From positions 1 to 60,302 of the forward strand of contig SCNT01000028.1 of assembly GCA_005503165.1 (NCBI GenBank): 60,302 nucleotides of DNA. The letters run 5' to 3'. Both the position numbers and the translations under genes were made by a program. Under the pieces are notes generated by a model. That model saw nothing but the letters and a program-made list of their open reading frames with translations, did no database searches and had not been told where the DNA came from. This DNA comes from Sphingomonadaceae bacterium 3R27E2-A (GTDB taxonomy: Bacteria; Pseudomonadota; Alphaproteobacteria; Sphingomonadales; Sphingomonadaceae). Shown in pieces: positions 45,310-54,535 of the stretch (the first letter of the stretch is position 1; each line of letters opens with the position of its first letter).

Positions 45310-46965
45310 ATGAAGCACATGGGCTCGATGTGGGCAGATCGGCTGATGGCGCTTTCGGTTCGCGTGATCGGTTTCGTAATCGTCGCCGCCTCGCTCGCCG
45401 GGGCCGCCGGCAGCTTCTTTTATAACCAGACGCAGGAGGCCGACCAGGCCGCGCGCGTCGCGATGCAGATGAATACGCGGCTGCGCGACCATGTCAGCGT
45501 GCTTGAGGGGGTGCGCGCGATGTACCAGTCGGACACCGCGGCAAGCGGCCCCGGCATCCGCGCCTATCTTACTGCGCTACGCCCGCAGGAACAGGCGCCG
45601 GGCATGGAAGGCATCGGCATCGCCGCCGCCATGCGCCGTGACGATCCTGCCACCGCCGAAGCGCTGCTGCGGATCAACTACGGGCGCGACATCAAGGTCT
45701 GGCCGGCCACGAGCAGCCAGAAGGTCGGCTTTCCCGTGGTGCTCGTCGAGCCCTATACCCCGCGCCGCGACGTCGCGCTCGGCTTCGACATGTACAGCGA
45801 AAAGACGCGGCGCGAGGCGATGCGCCGCGCCTGGCAGACGGGGCGCCCCGCCGCCAGCGGCATCGTCCAACTCGCGCAGGAACGAACCGTGCGGGCCAAA
45901 CAGCCGGGTTTCCTTATCTATATTCCCATTTACGCCCGGCGCGCGGTCGAGGCGCCGATGCTGCCGCCGGGTGGACCGCCCGTGAAGACCGACGCCCCGG
46001 TCGTCGCGACGCTGCCCGGCCAGCGCCCGGTCGAAGCCTTCATCTACGCGCCCTTCCGCACCGGCGACATGATGCGCGCGATCCTCGGCCAGCAGCTGAA
46101 TTCGATGGAGGGGGTCGAGGTACGCGCGGGCGAAGGGCCGTCGGCGCCGCTCGTCTTCCGTCACGGCACGCTCGGCTGGGATGCGCACGAGCAGAAGCTC
46201 CGCGTCGCGGACCGCGAATGGACGATCCGCATTTCCTACGGCCGCTTCATCGACCGGCTCGGCCGCCCGCTCGGCATCTTCCTGTTCGGCGTCGCGCTCG
46301 CGTTGCTCGCGATGCAGATCCACCGCCTCCAGCACCGTCGCCTCGACGTTGCGCAGGCGCTCGCCGACGAGCAGAAACGCCACGCCGAAGACCGCGAGCT
46401 GATGATCGGCGAGATGGCGCACCGGATGAAGAACGCCTTTGCACGCATCGGCGCGCTCGCGAGGATCACGATCCGCGAGTCCGCGGACCTCGAGGAGTTC
46501 GAAGCGAAATTCGACGGCCGCATGCGTGCGCTGTCCGACGCCAAACAGATGCTCGTCACCGGCGCGGTCGACCTGTTCGATCTGGGTCGGATCGTTCGCC
46601 GCGAACTCGATCTCGCCGGACGCGGGTCCGACGATGTGACGGGCCCCGACGTCCGCCTCGACGACGAGGCGGCCCAGGCGGTCTCGCTCGCGCTTCACGA
46701 ATTCGTGACCAACAGCATCAAATATGGCGCCCTTGCGGGCAAGGGCGACCTGATGGTCGGATGGCGCCGCGTCGAGGGCGACATCGAACTCACCTGGATC
46801 GAAAGAAATCTGCCCGAAACACCCGAAATCGACGGCGAGAGCTTCGGCACCCAGTTCATCCGCACGCTGATCGAGCGCCAGCTCAAGGGCCGCTGGTCGC
46901 GCGCCGCGACCGACCACGGCCTTGCCATCACCATCCGCTGGCCCGATCGTGACGTCGCAAACTGA
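45310..46965 (+). CDS. CHASE-domain HWE histidine kinase
   Basis: About 551 residues. One transmembrane helix at the N-terminus (VIGFVIVAASLAGAAGSFFY), a periplasmic CHASE domain (about 50-300; YTPRRDVALGFDMYSEKTRR), a second helix (LGIFLFGVALALLAMQI), then an HWE kinase core with phospho-acceptor in GEMAHRMKNAFARIGALARI and ATP-binding LHEFVTNSIKYGAL, W-x-E in LTWIERN. CHASE domains bind small ligands outside the cell membrane. ATG at 45310 or 45319 fits; AGGA at 45305 suits the latter. It overlaps the oxoprolinase start by 17 bp. HWE kinases often feed PhyR; a substrate-sensing role for the downstream operon is also possible. Confidence 0.9.
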   Translation: MKHMGSMWADRLMALSVRVIGFVIVAASLAGAAGSFFYNQTQEADQAARVAMQMNTRLRDHVSVLEGVRAMYQSDTAASGPGIRAYLTALRPQEQAPGMEGIGIAAAMRRDDPATAEALLRINYGRDIKVWPATSSQKVGFPVVLVEPYTPRRDVALGFDMYSEKTRREAMRRAWQTGRPAASGIVQLAQERTVRAKQPGFLIYIPIYARRAVEAPMLPPGGPPVKTDAPVVATLPGQRPVEAFIYAPFRTGDMMRAILGQQLNSMEGVEVRAGEGPSAPLVFRHGTLGWDAHEQKLRVADREWTIRISYGRFIDRLGRPLGIFLFGVALALLAMQIHRLQHRRLDVAQALADEQKRHAEDRELMIGEMAHRMKNAFARIGALARITIRESADLEEFEAKFDGRMRALSDAKQMLVTGAVDLFDLGRIVRRELDLAGRGSDDVTGPDVRLDDEAAQAVSLALHEFVTNSIKYGALAGKGDLMVGWRRVEGDIELTWIERNLPETPEIDGESFGTQFIRTLIERQLKGRWSRAATDHGLAITIRWPDRDVAN

Positions 46966-49900
46966 CCCCCGCTGGCAGATCTGGATCGACCGCGGCGGCA
47001 CTTTCACCGACGTCGTGGCGCAGTCGCCCGATGGCCGCGTCGTCACGACCAAATATCTGAGCGACGACCCCGCGCGCCCTGGCGATGCCGCGGTCAATGC
47101 GATCCGCGACCTGACCGGCGCGGCCGCGGGGGCACTGCCCCCGCTGTCGATCCGGATGGGCAGCACCGTCGCGACCAACGCGCTGCTCGAACGCAAGGGC
47201 GAACCGACGCTGCTCGCGATCACCAAGGGGTTCGGCGACGCCCTCGTCATCGGCTATCAGGACCGCCCCGACCTTTTTGCGCGCCAACTCGACCGCATTC
47301 CCCCGCCGCACGCCGAAGTCGCCGAGATCACCGAGCGCATCGGACCCGCGGGCGAGATTCTGGCCCCGCTCGACGAACCGGCCGCGCGTGCCGCGCTGCA
47401 AGCCGCGCGCGACCGCGGCCTCGCCAGCATCGCGATCGTACTGATGCACGGCTATCGCTACCCGGCGCACGAACAGCGCCTCGCCGCCATCGCCGCCGAA
47501 CTCGGCTTCAGCCAAATCTCGACCAGTCATGACGTCAGCTCGCTGATCAAACTTGTCGGCCGCGGCGACACGACGCTCGCCGATGCCTATCTCTCGCCGG
47601 TGCTGCGCCACTATGTCCACCAGTTCGTCGGCCAGCTCGGTGACGGCGTCGACCCGCAGTTCATGAAAAGCTCGGGCGGCCTCGCCTCGGCCGGCGCCTT
47701 CCACGGCCGCGACGCGATCCTCTCGGGCCCCGCGGGCGGAATCGTCGGCATGGTCGGCAGCGCCGCGCCGCTCGGCAAGACCCGCCTCATCGGCTTCGAC
47801 ATGGGCGGCACCTCGACCGACGTCAGCCATTATGCCGGCCGGCTCGAACGCGATAACGAGACGATCGTCGCGGGTACGCGCATCCGCGCGCCGATGCTGC
47901 GCATCCACACGGTGGCGGCGGGCGGCGGCTCGATCTGCCGCTGGGACGGCGCGCGCCTGCTCGTCGGCCCCGAAAGCGGCGGCGCCAACCCCGGCCCCGC
48001 CGCCTATGGCCGCGGCGGGCCGCTCACGATCACCGATTGCAACGTGCTGCTGGGAAAAATCCAGCCCGATCACTTCCCCAAGCTTTTCGGACCGAACGGC
48101 GACCAACCGCTCGACCGCGAAATCGTCGCGCAGAAATTCGCCGCGATGGCCGCTGAGGTCGGCCATATCACGCCCGAAGCGCTGGCCGAGGGGCTGCTCG
48201 CCATCGCGGTCCAGCAGATGGCGAACGCCATCAAGCGCATCACCATCGCGCGCGGCCACGATCTCACGCAGGGCTACAGCCTCGTCGGCTTCGGGGGCGC
48301 AGCGGGCCAGCATGTGTGCCTCGTCGCCGACGCGCTGGGTGTCGAGGAGATATTGCTCCATCCGCTCGCGGGGGTGCTCTCGGCCTATGGCATGGGCCTC
48401 GCCAAACCCTCGGCGATCCGCGAACGCACGCTGGCACTGAAGCTCGACGACGATTGCGCCGCCACCCTCGCCGCTGCCGAAGCCGAGCTGGCGGGGCAGG
48501 CGCGCGCCGACCTCGCGCCCGATGCCGATACCACCCGCGAAACCCTGCTCTTCGTCCGCCTCGCCGACAGCGACAATGCGATCGAACTGCCGCTCGCCCC
48601 GCCGCGAGAGGTCGCAGCCGCCTTCGCCGCCGCCTTTCGCCAGCGTTTCGGCTATGCGCCGCACGCCAATCTGGTGATCGACCGCATCCGCGTCGAACTG
48701 ACCGAGACAAGCGACGCCCCCGCCGCCCTGCCGCCGCCCGCCGCGGCGATCGAGACCACGCCCGAAACCGTCACCGCCTGGCTCGCGGGCGCAGCGCACA
48801 TGGTCCCGCTCCACCAACGCGCCAACCTCGCGCCGGGTCGTAATATCCCCGGCCCGGCGATCATCGTCGATGCGCTGGCGACGATGGTGATCGAACCCGG
48901 GTGGGCGGCGACCGTGGAGCAGGAAGGGACGTTGCGGCTATCAACTGCTCCCCGGCGAACGCCAGGGTCCAGCGCCGCCGAAATCGCGCGCGGTAGCGCG
49001 CATGCGGCGTCCCACTCTGGACCCCGGCGTTCGCCGGGGAGCATCAACACCCCAGACACCCCCGACCCCATCCGCCTCGAAATCTTCAACAGCCTGTTCA
49101 TGGCGATCGCCGAGGAAATGGGCGGCGCGCTCCAGCACAGCGCCTCGTCGATCAACATCCGCGAGCGGCTCGACTTCTCCTGCGCGATCTTTGACGGCGC
49201 GGGCAGTCTGGTCGCCAACGCGCCGCATATGCCGGTCCACCTCGGTTCGATGGGCGAAAGCGTCCGCACGATCCTCCGCCAACGTGCCGGCGACGGCCGC
49301 GGCATTCGCAAGGGCGACGCCTATGCGCTCAACGCGCCTTACGATGGCGGCACCCACCTTCCCGACATCACCGTCGTCATGCCCGTGTTCGTGGACAGCG
49401 AAGCGCCCTGCTTCTTCGTCGCCGCGCGCGGCCACCACGCCGACCTCGGCGGGATCGCGCCCGGATCGATGCCCCCCGACAGCACGAGCATCGCCGACGA
49501 AGGCATCCTCTTCGACAATGTGCTGATCGTCGACGACGGATGCTTCCTCGACGCCGATGTCCACAAGCATCTGACCTCAAGCGACTGGCCCGCACGCAAT
49601 CCCGCGCTCAACATCGCCGATCTGAAGGCGCAGGTCGCCGCTTGCCAGCGCGGCGCGAGCGCGCTTGCCGACCTCAGCGCCGTGCATGGCGTGCGGACCG
49701 TCGCCGCCTATATGGCGCACGGCCAGCGCCAGGCCGAAGCCGCGGTCCGCCAGCTGATCGCGCGCCTCGATGACGGCAATTTCCGCTACGCGATGGACAA
49801 TGGCGCCGCGGTCGCGGTCGCCGTCGAAGTCGACCGCGAAGCGCGCCATGTCACGATCGATTTCACCGGCTCCTCCGCGACGCTGCCCGACAATTTCAAC

Positions 49901-50611
49901 GCCCCCGCGCCGGTCGTCCGAGCCGCCGTCCTCTATGTGCTGCGCACCATGCTCGACGACCCGATCCCGATGAACGAGGGCTGCCTCGCCCCCGTCACGA
50001 TCATCGTCCCCGACAATTCGATGCTCTCCCCGACCTGGCCCGCCGCGGTCGTCGCGGGCAATGTCGAGACGAGCCAGGTCATCACCGACGCGCTGTTCGT
50101 CGCCTTCGGCGCGATGGCGGCCGCGCAGGGGACGATGAACAATTTCACCTTCGGCAATGCGCGCCACCAATATTATGAAACGATCGCCGGCGGCTCGGGC
50201 GCGGGTCCCGGCTTCGACGGCACCAGCGTGATCCAGACGCATATGACCAACAGCCGCATGACCGATCCCGAGGTCATGGAGACGCGTTTCCCGGTGATCG
50301 TCGAGGAATTTTCGATCCGTCAAGGATCGGGCGGCGCGGGCCAATGGCGCGGCGGCGACGGCGCCACCCGCCGCATCCGCTTTCGCGAAGCGATGACCGC
50401 GAACATTCTTGCCAACCGCCGCAAGATTGCGCCTGCGGGCCTCGCAGGCGGCAACGACGCCGCGCCCGGCCGCAACTGGGTCGAACGCGCCGACGGATCG
50501 GTCGAGATGCTGGCGGCGACCGGCAGCGCCGATCTCGCGGCGGGCGACGCCTTCGTGATCGAAACGCCGGGCGGCGGGGGTTATGGGACAGCGGGGAAGG
50601 AATGGGATTGA
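46949..50611 (+). CDS. 5-oxoprolinase / hydantoinase A-B fusion, with an in-frame repeat
   Basis: 1220 residues. The N-terminal HyuA-like half binds ATP (IDRGGTFTDVV, MGGTSTDVS, GFGGAAGQH); the C-terminal HyuB-like half starts near PDPIRLEIFNSLFMAIAEEM. ATP-dependent hydrolysis of 5-oxoproline to glutamate is the usual reaction of the fused form; hydantoinase activity is an alternative. GTG at 46949 overlaps the kinase gene; the frame is open from TTG at 46922. Residues 667-698 are encoded by a family C palindrome lying exactly between the two halves. Neighbours DUF969/DUF979/DUF2891 support a 5-oxoproline role. Confidence 0.93.
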   Translation: MTSQTDPRWQIWIDRGGTFTDVVAQSPDGRVVTTKYLSDDPARPGDAAVNAIRDLTGAAAGALPPLSIRMGSTVATNALLERKGEPTLLAITKGFGDALVIGYQDRPDLFARQLDRIPPPHAEVAEITERIGPAGEILAPLDEPAARAALQAARDRGLASIAIVLMHGYRYPAHEQRLAAIAAELGFSQISTSHDVSSLIKLVGRGDTTLADAYLSPVLRHYVHQFVGQLGDGVDPQFMKSSGGLASAGAFHGRDAILSGPAGGIVGMVGSAAPLGKTRLIGFDMGGTSTDVSHYAGRLERDNETIVAGTRIRAPMLRIHTVAAGGGSICRWDGARLLVGPESGGANPGPAAYGRGGPLTITDCNVLLGKIQPDHFPKLFGPNGDQPLDREIVAQKFAAMAAEVGHITPEALAEGLLAIAVQQMANAIKRITIARGHDLTQGYSLVGFGGAAGQHVCLVADALGVEEILLHPLAGVLSAYGMGLAKPSAIRERTLALKLDDDCAATLAAAEAELAGQARADLAPDADTTRETLLFVRLADSDNAIELPLAPPREVAAAFAAAFRQRFGYAPHANLVIDRIRVELTETSDAPAALPPPAAAIETTPETVTAWLAGAAHMVPLHQRANLAPGRNIPGPAIIVDALATMVIEPGWAATVEQEGTLRLSTAPRRTPGSSAAEIARGSAHAASHSGPRRSPGSINTPDTPDPIRLEIFNSLFMAIAEEMGGALQHSASSINIRERLDFSCAIFDGAGSLVANAPHMPVHLGSMGESVRTILRQRAGDGRGIRKGDAYALNAPYDGGTHLPDITVVMPVFVDSEAPCFFVAARGHHADLGGIAPGSMPPDSTSIADEGILFDNVLIVDDGCFLDADVHKHLTSSDWPARNPALNIADLKAQVAACQRGASALADLSAVHGVRTVAAYMAHGQRQAEAAVRQLIARLDDGNFRYAMDNGAAVAVAVEVDREARHVTIDFTGSSATLPDNFNAPAPVVRAAVLYVLRTMLDDPIPMNEGCLAPVTIIVPDNSMLSPTWPAAVVAGNVETSQVITDALFVAFGAMAAAQGTMNNFTFGNARHQYYETIAGGSGAGPGFDGTSVIQTHMTNSRMTDPEVMETRFPVIVEEFSIRQGSGGAGQWRGGDGATRRIRFREAMTANILANRRKIAPAGLAGGNDAAPGRNWVERADGSVEMLAATGSADLAAGDAFVIETPGGGGYGTAGKEWD
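48947..49042. repeat. Family C palindrome in frame inside the 5-oxoprolinase gene
   Basis: Left arm 48947-48972 begins GCTCCCCGGCGAACGCC; the right arm 49017-49042 is its complement at 25 of 26 positions. The whole unit is 96 bp, exactly 32 codons, and encodes APRRTPGSSA through RRSPGS. It sits at the joint of the HyuA and HyuB halves. Confidence 0.92.
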
Positions 50612-50623
50612 AACGCAGCACTT

Positions 50624-50719
50624 GCATGTTCCCCGGCGAAAGCCGGGGTCCAGCGACTTCTAGCGCTAAGGTTGCCCCATATTGCCCGGGACCACGGCTT
50701 TCGCCCGGGAACAGCATGC
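50624..50719. repeat. Family C palindrome (copy after 5-oxoprolinase)
   Basis: GCATGTTCCCCGGCGAAAGC on the left and GGCTTTCGCCCGGGAACAGC plus ATGC on the right. It lies in the 118 bp gap between the oxoprolinase and DUF969 genes, 1.6 kb from the copy inside the oxoprolinase gene. Confidence 0.87.
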
Positions 50720-50729
50720 GAGATAGGCC

Positions 50730-51407
50730 ATGCTCGTCCTGATCGGCATCCTCATCATCATCGCGGGCTTCCTGCTCCGCTTCAATCCGTTGCTCGTGAT
50801 CATGGCCTCGGCGCTCGCGACCGGGCTCGCCGCGGGGCTCGACGTCGCCGCGATCGTGGCCGCCTTCGGCAAGGCGTTCAACGACACGCGCTACGTCTCG
50901 ATCATCTGGATCGTGCTTCCCGTCATCGGCCTGCTCGAAGCCTATGGGCTGCAACAACATGCCCGCTCGCTGATCGCGCGCATGAAGGGCGCGACGCTCG
51001 GCCGCCTGCTCACGGGCTATCTGCTACTCCGCCAGGCGATGTCGGCGGCGGGCCTGACCTCGGTCGCGGGCCATGCCCAGACCGTCCGCCCGCTGGTCGC
51101 GCCCATGGCCGAAGCCGCCGCCGAAGCCCAGAACCGGAGGCTGACCGACGACCAGCGCGAGGAAGTGAAGGCCTATGCCGCCGCCACCGACAATGTCGGC
51201 CTTTTCTTCGGCGAGGACATCTTCCTCGCCATCGGTTCGATCCTGCTCATGAAGGGCGTTCTCGAAGGCTATGGCTATCAGATCGAGCCGCTGAACTTCT
51301 CGCTCTGGGCGATCCCGACCGCGATCGCCGCCTTCCTGATCCACGGCCTGCGCCTCCGGCGGTTCGACAAGCGAATGCGCGCGGGACCGGGAGGGGATGG
51401 TCAATGA
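50730..51407 (+). CDS. DUF969 membrane protein, probable 5-oxoproline transporter subunit
   Basis: 225 residues with about five hydrophobic segments (LVLIGILIIIAGFLLRFNPL at the N-terminus). DUF969 and DUF979 nearly always occur side by side and have been linked by gene context to 5-oxoproline or peptide-derived pyroglutamate uptake. Here they follow the oxoprolinase gene, which fits. The transport role is inference. Overlaps the DUF979 start by four bases. Confidence 0.88.
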   Translation: MLVLIGILIIIAGFLLRFNPLLVIMASALATGLAAGLDVAAIVAAFGKAFNDTRYVSIIWIVLPVIGLLEAYGLQQHARSLIARMKGATLGRLLTGYLLLRQAMSAAGLTSVAGHAQTVRPLVAPMAEAAAEAQNRRLTDDQREEVKAYAAATDNVGLFFGEDIFLAIGSILLMKGVLEGYGYQIEPLNFSLWAIPTAIAAFLIHGLRLRRFDKRMRAGPGGDGQ

Positions 51408-52348
51408 TCACCCTCGATCATGTCTATCAGCTCGCTGGCATCACCTTCGCGCTTTTCGCGCTGCTCGGCCTCTACGACCGCAGCAATCCCAAGCGCTTCG
51501 GCAATGCCGCCTTCTGGGGCCTGCTCGCGGTCTCGATGATCCTCGGCGATTATCTCGGCGATTTCGGCAACGGCCTGCTCGTCCTCGCGCTCGTCGCCAT
51601 CGCGGGCGCCGGGCAGATCGGGCGCGCGCCCGGCGGCGAAATTCCCGTCGAGGTGCAGGTCGAGCGCGCCGCCAAATACGGCAATTTCCTGCTCCTCGTG
51701 GCGCTGATCATCCCTGTCGTCGCGCTCGTCGGCACCTTCCTCTTCAAGGAAGTCCCGGGCCTAGCGGACCCCAAGCAGGCGACGCTCATCTCGCTCGCGC
51801 TCGGCGTGCTGATCGCGCTCGCGGTCGGCATGGCGCGCCTCAAACCGCCCGGCCTGCTCCCGCTGCAACAGGGCCGGCGCCTACTCGATTCGGTCGGCTG
51901 GGCGGCGATCCTGCCGCAGATGCTCGCCAGCCTCGGGGCAGTCTTCGCACTTGCCGGGGTCGGCGACGTCGTCGGCGGCCTCATCGGCACCGCGATCCCG
52001 CAGGGCAGCCTGTTCGGCGCGGTGCTCGCCTTCGGGCTCGGCATGGCGCTCTTCACCATGGTGATGGGCAATGCCTTCGCGGCCTTCCCGGTGATGCTCG
52101 CCGCGGTCGGCATGCCGCTGCTGATCAAGCAGCACGGCGGCGACCCCGCGGTCGTCGCGGCGATCGGCATGCTGGCGGGCTTCTGCGGCACGCTGATGAC
52201 CCCGATGGCCGCAAACTTCAACCTCGTCCCCGCGGCGCTGCTCGAACTCAAGAATCCCTATGGGGTGATCAAGGCGCAGATCGGGACGGCGGTGCCCTTG
52301 TTGGCGGTGAATATCCTTTTCATCTACTTCTTTGCATTCAAGCTATGA
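51404..52348 (+). CDS. DUF979 membrane protein, probable 5-oxoproline transporter subunit
   Basis: 314 residues, about nine hydrophobic helices, starting MITLDHVYQLAGITFALFAL. The conserved LAGFCGTLMTPMAANFNLVP lies near the C-terminus. Coupled by ATGA overlaps to DUF969 on one side and DUF2891 on the other. Expected to act with DUF969 as a two-part inner-membrane carrier. Confidence 0.88.
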   Translation: MITLDHVYQLAGITFALFALLGLYDRSNPKRFGNAAFWGLLAVSMILGDYLGDFGNGLLVLALVAIAGAGQIGRAPGGEIPVEVQVERAAKYGNFLLLVALIIPVVALVGTFLFKEVPGLADPKQATLISLALGVLIALAVGMARLKPPGLLPLQQGRRLLDSVGWAAILPQMLASLGAVFALAGVGDVVGGLIGTAIPQGSLFGAVLAFGLGMALFTMVMGNAFAAFPVMLAAVGMPLLIKQHGGDPAVVAAIGMLAGFCGTLMTPMAANFNLVPAALLELKNPYGVIKAQIGTAVPLLAVNILFIYFFAFKL

Positions 52349-53343
52349 CCCGGCTCACCCCCGACCACGCCACGCGCTTCGCGACCGCGACCCTAGCGCA
52401 TCTCGGCCGCGAATATCCCTACAAGATGGACCTCGTCCTCCTCGGCCCCGAGGACGCCAAACCGCCGCGCGCGCATCACCCGATCTTTCACGGCAGCTTC
52501 GACTGGCACAGCTGCGTCCACGGCTGGTGGCAGATTTTGCGCCTCGCGCGGCGTTTCGCTGACTTACCCATCGCCGCCGACATCCGCGCGCGCGCCGACG
52601 CCATGCTCGTCCCCGAAAAAGTCGCGGGCGAACTCGCTTTCCTCGACCGTCCTTATTCGGCCGCCTTCGAGCGCCCCTACGGCTGGGCCTGGCTGCTCGC
52701 GCTCCACGCAGAGGCAGAGCATCACGACGCCCCCTGGGCGGCCGCGCTCGAACCGCTCGCGGCCGCCTTCGCCGCGCGCTTCCACGCCTTCCTGCCCAAG
52801 CTCACCTACCCGCTGCGCGTCGGCACGCATTTCAACATCGCCTTCGCCCTGCTGCTCGCGCGTCACTGGGCCGAAGCCCGCGACGGGGACCTCGTGGCGT
52901 TGATCGACACGAAGGCGCGCGGCTGGTTCGAGCACGACCGCGACTGCCAGGCGTGGGAACCGGGCGGCGACGAATTCCTCTCCCCGGCGCTCGGCGAAGC
53001 GCATCTGATGGCCGTCGTCATGGGCCAGCATTTTCCGCGCTGGTTCGACGCCTTCCTCCCCCGCACCGCGCAGGGACAGCCCGTCACCCTCTTCACCCCC
53101 GCGACCGTCTCCGACCGCAGCGACGGCAAGATCGCGCATCTCGACGGCCTCAACCTCAGCCGCGCGTGGTGCTGGCGCGCCGTCGCGGCGGCGCTTGGTC
53201 CCGCCCATCCCGCGAGCCCCGCCGCCGAAGCCGCGGCAGAGCGCCATCTCGCCGCCGCGCTCCCGAACGTCACCGGTGACTATATGGGCGAGCATTGGCT
53301 CGCGAGCTTCGCGCTGCTCGCGCTCGACGGCCTCGCCGATTGA
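52345..53343 (+). CDS. DUF2891 family protein
   Basis: 332 residues of an all-helical fold like (alpha/alpha)-toroid enzymes, with motifs HPIFHGSFDWHSCVHGWW, RVGTHFNIAFALLLA and FLSPALGEAHLMA. No signal peptide is seen. The clustered His, Asp and Glu residues suggest an enzyme active site. It is often beside DUF969/DUF979 and may process a pyroglutamyl or related compound; no reaction is established. Confidence 0.88.
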   Translation: MTRLTPDHATRFATATLAHLGREYPYKMDLVLLGPEDAKPPRAHHPIFHGSFDWHSCVHGWWQILRLARRFADLPIAADIRARADAMLVPEKVAGELAFLDRPYSAAFERPYGWAWLLALHAEAEHHDAPWAAALEPLAAAFAARFHAFLPKLTYPLRVGTHFNIAFALLLARHWAEARDGDLVALIDTKARGWFEHDRDCQAWEPGGDEFLSPALGEAHLMAVVMGQHFPRWFDAFLPRTAQGQPVTLFTPATVSDRSDGKIAHLDGLNLSRAWCWRAVAAALGPAHPASPAAEAAAERHLAAALPNVTGDYMGEHWLASFALLALDGLAD

Positions 53344-53392
53344 CAAGCCCCCGCGCGAACGCGACAGACGGCGCAGGGGGAGAAGAGATCAT

Positions 53393-54403
53393 ATGAAGAC
53401 GCTGCGCCCGACATCGTTCGACGTCGCCGAACGCGCGGGTGTCTCGCAATCGACCGTATCGCGCGCGCTGCGCGGCAGTCCCGGGGTCAATGCCGAGACG
53501 CGCGCGCGCGTGTCGACCGCAGCGCGCGAGCTCGGCTATGTCGTCGACCGCCACGCCTCGTCGCTGCGGCTGAAGAGCAGCGAGACGATCGCGCTCGTCA
53601 CCATCTGCCGCCCCGGCGAGGATCGCAGCGCGATCAACCCCTTCTATTTCGCGCTGCTCGGCAGCATTGCGGAGGCGACGTCGGCGCGGCGCTTCAACCT
53701 GCTCGTCAGCTTCCAGGAAAGCCCCGCCAATTTCCGCGCCGACTTCGTCGCCTCGGGGCTCGCCGACGCGATGATCGTCATCGGCACGACCAGCAACCGC
53801 CCGGCGTGGGACTATTTCGCCGAGGCCCAGACCTCGGGGCTCGACTTCGTCTGCTGGGGCAGTCCCGGCGATCCCTTCCACTGGATGCGCAGCGACAATG
53901 ACGCGGGCGGGCGCCTCGCCGCCGAACATCTGGTCGCGCAGGGCCGCCGCCGCATCGCCTTCCTCGGCCCCGCCGATTCGGCGCAGCGCCAGTTCGACGA
54001 GCGGCGCGAGGGGCTGACCGCGGCGCTCGCGGGGCACGGCATCGCGCCGATCGTCTGGCCCGCGGTCTCGGCCGCCGACCGCCATGCGCAGGGGGTGCAG
54101 GGCGTGCGCGACCTTCTCGCCGCGCATCCCGACGTCGACGCGATCTTCGCAGCGACCGACATGCTGGCGCTCGGCGTGCTGCAGGGGCTGAAGGAGATGG
54201 GGCGCAGCGTGCCCGGCGACGTCGCGCTGATCGGCTTCGACGGCATCCGCGCCGGCACCCTCGCCGATCCCGCGCTCACCACGATCGAGCCCGACCTCGA
54301 CGCCGCGGGCGAAGCGCTCGTCGCGATGGCGCTCGAGGACGACGAACACGCCCGCGACGGCACCCGCGTCGCGGTCCGGCTGGCGCTGCGCGGGAGCGCC
54401 TGA
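53393..54403 (+). CDS. LacI family transcriptional regulator
   Basis: 336 residues: N-terminal LacI helix-turn-helix (SFDVAERAGVSQSTVSRALR), hinge helix (RHASSLRLKSSETIA) and a periplasmic-binding-protein-like sensor domain (SDNDAGGRLAAEHLVAQGRR; LIGFDGI). GGGGGAG precedes the ATG. It follows the 5-oxoproline genes by 49 bp on the same strand and probably regulates them. The inducer is unknown. Confidence 0.92.
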   Translation: MKTLRPTSFDVAERAGVSQSTVSRALRGSPGVNAETRARVSTAARELGYVVDRHASSLRLKSSETIALVTICRPGEDRSAINPFYFALLGSIAEATSARRFNLLVSFQESPANFRADFVASGLADAMIVIGTTSNRPAWDYFAEAQTSGLDFVCWGSPGDPFHWMRSDNDAGGRLAAEHLVAQGRRRIAFLGPADSAQRQFDERREGLTAALAGHGIAPIVWPAVSAADRHAQGVQGVRDLLAAHPDVDAIFAATDMLALGVLQGLKEMGRSVPGDVALIGFDGIRAGTLADPALTTIEPDLDAAGEALVAMALEDDEHARDGTRVAVRLALRGSA

Positions 54404-54468
54404 CCCCTATTCGCTGCGGCGCGATGACGAGGATCGTTGCGCATATGCGCATAGGGTGCGCGTGAATT

Positions 54469-54514
54469 TGTGCATTGCACACTAATCATGCTTATACTAA
54501 TACAGCTTAGTATA
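54469..54514 (+). promoter_or_regulatory. Two palindromes in the leader of a small exported-protein gene
   Basis: TGTGC-ATT-GCACA (54469-54481) and TATACTAA-N6-TTAGTATA (54493-54514, eight perfect pairs) lie in an AT-rich leader upstream of the ATG at 54536. They look like protein-binding operators. The convergent MarR gene at 54856 is one candidate binder. Confidence 0.6.
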
Positions 54515-54535
54515 TCGTCTTACAGGGGTTCTTCC

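Noticed and set aside
46928..48817. 629-codon frame opposite the oxoprolinase
   Set aside because: Antisense shadow; the plus-strand gene has clear motifs.
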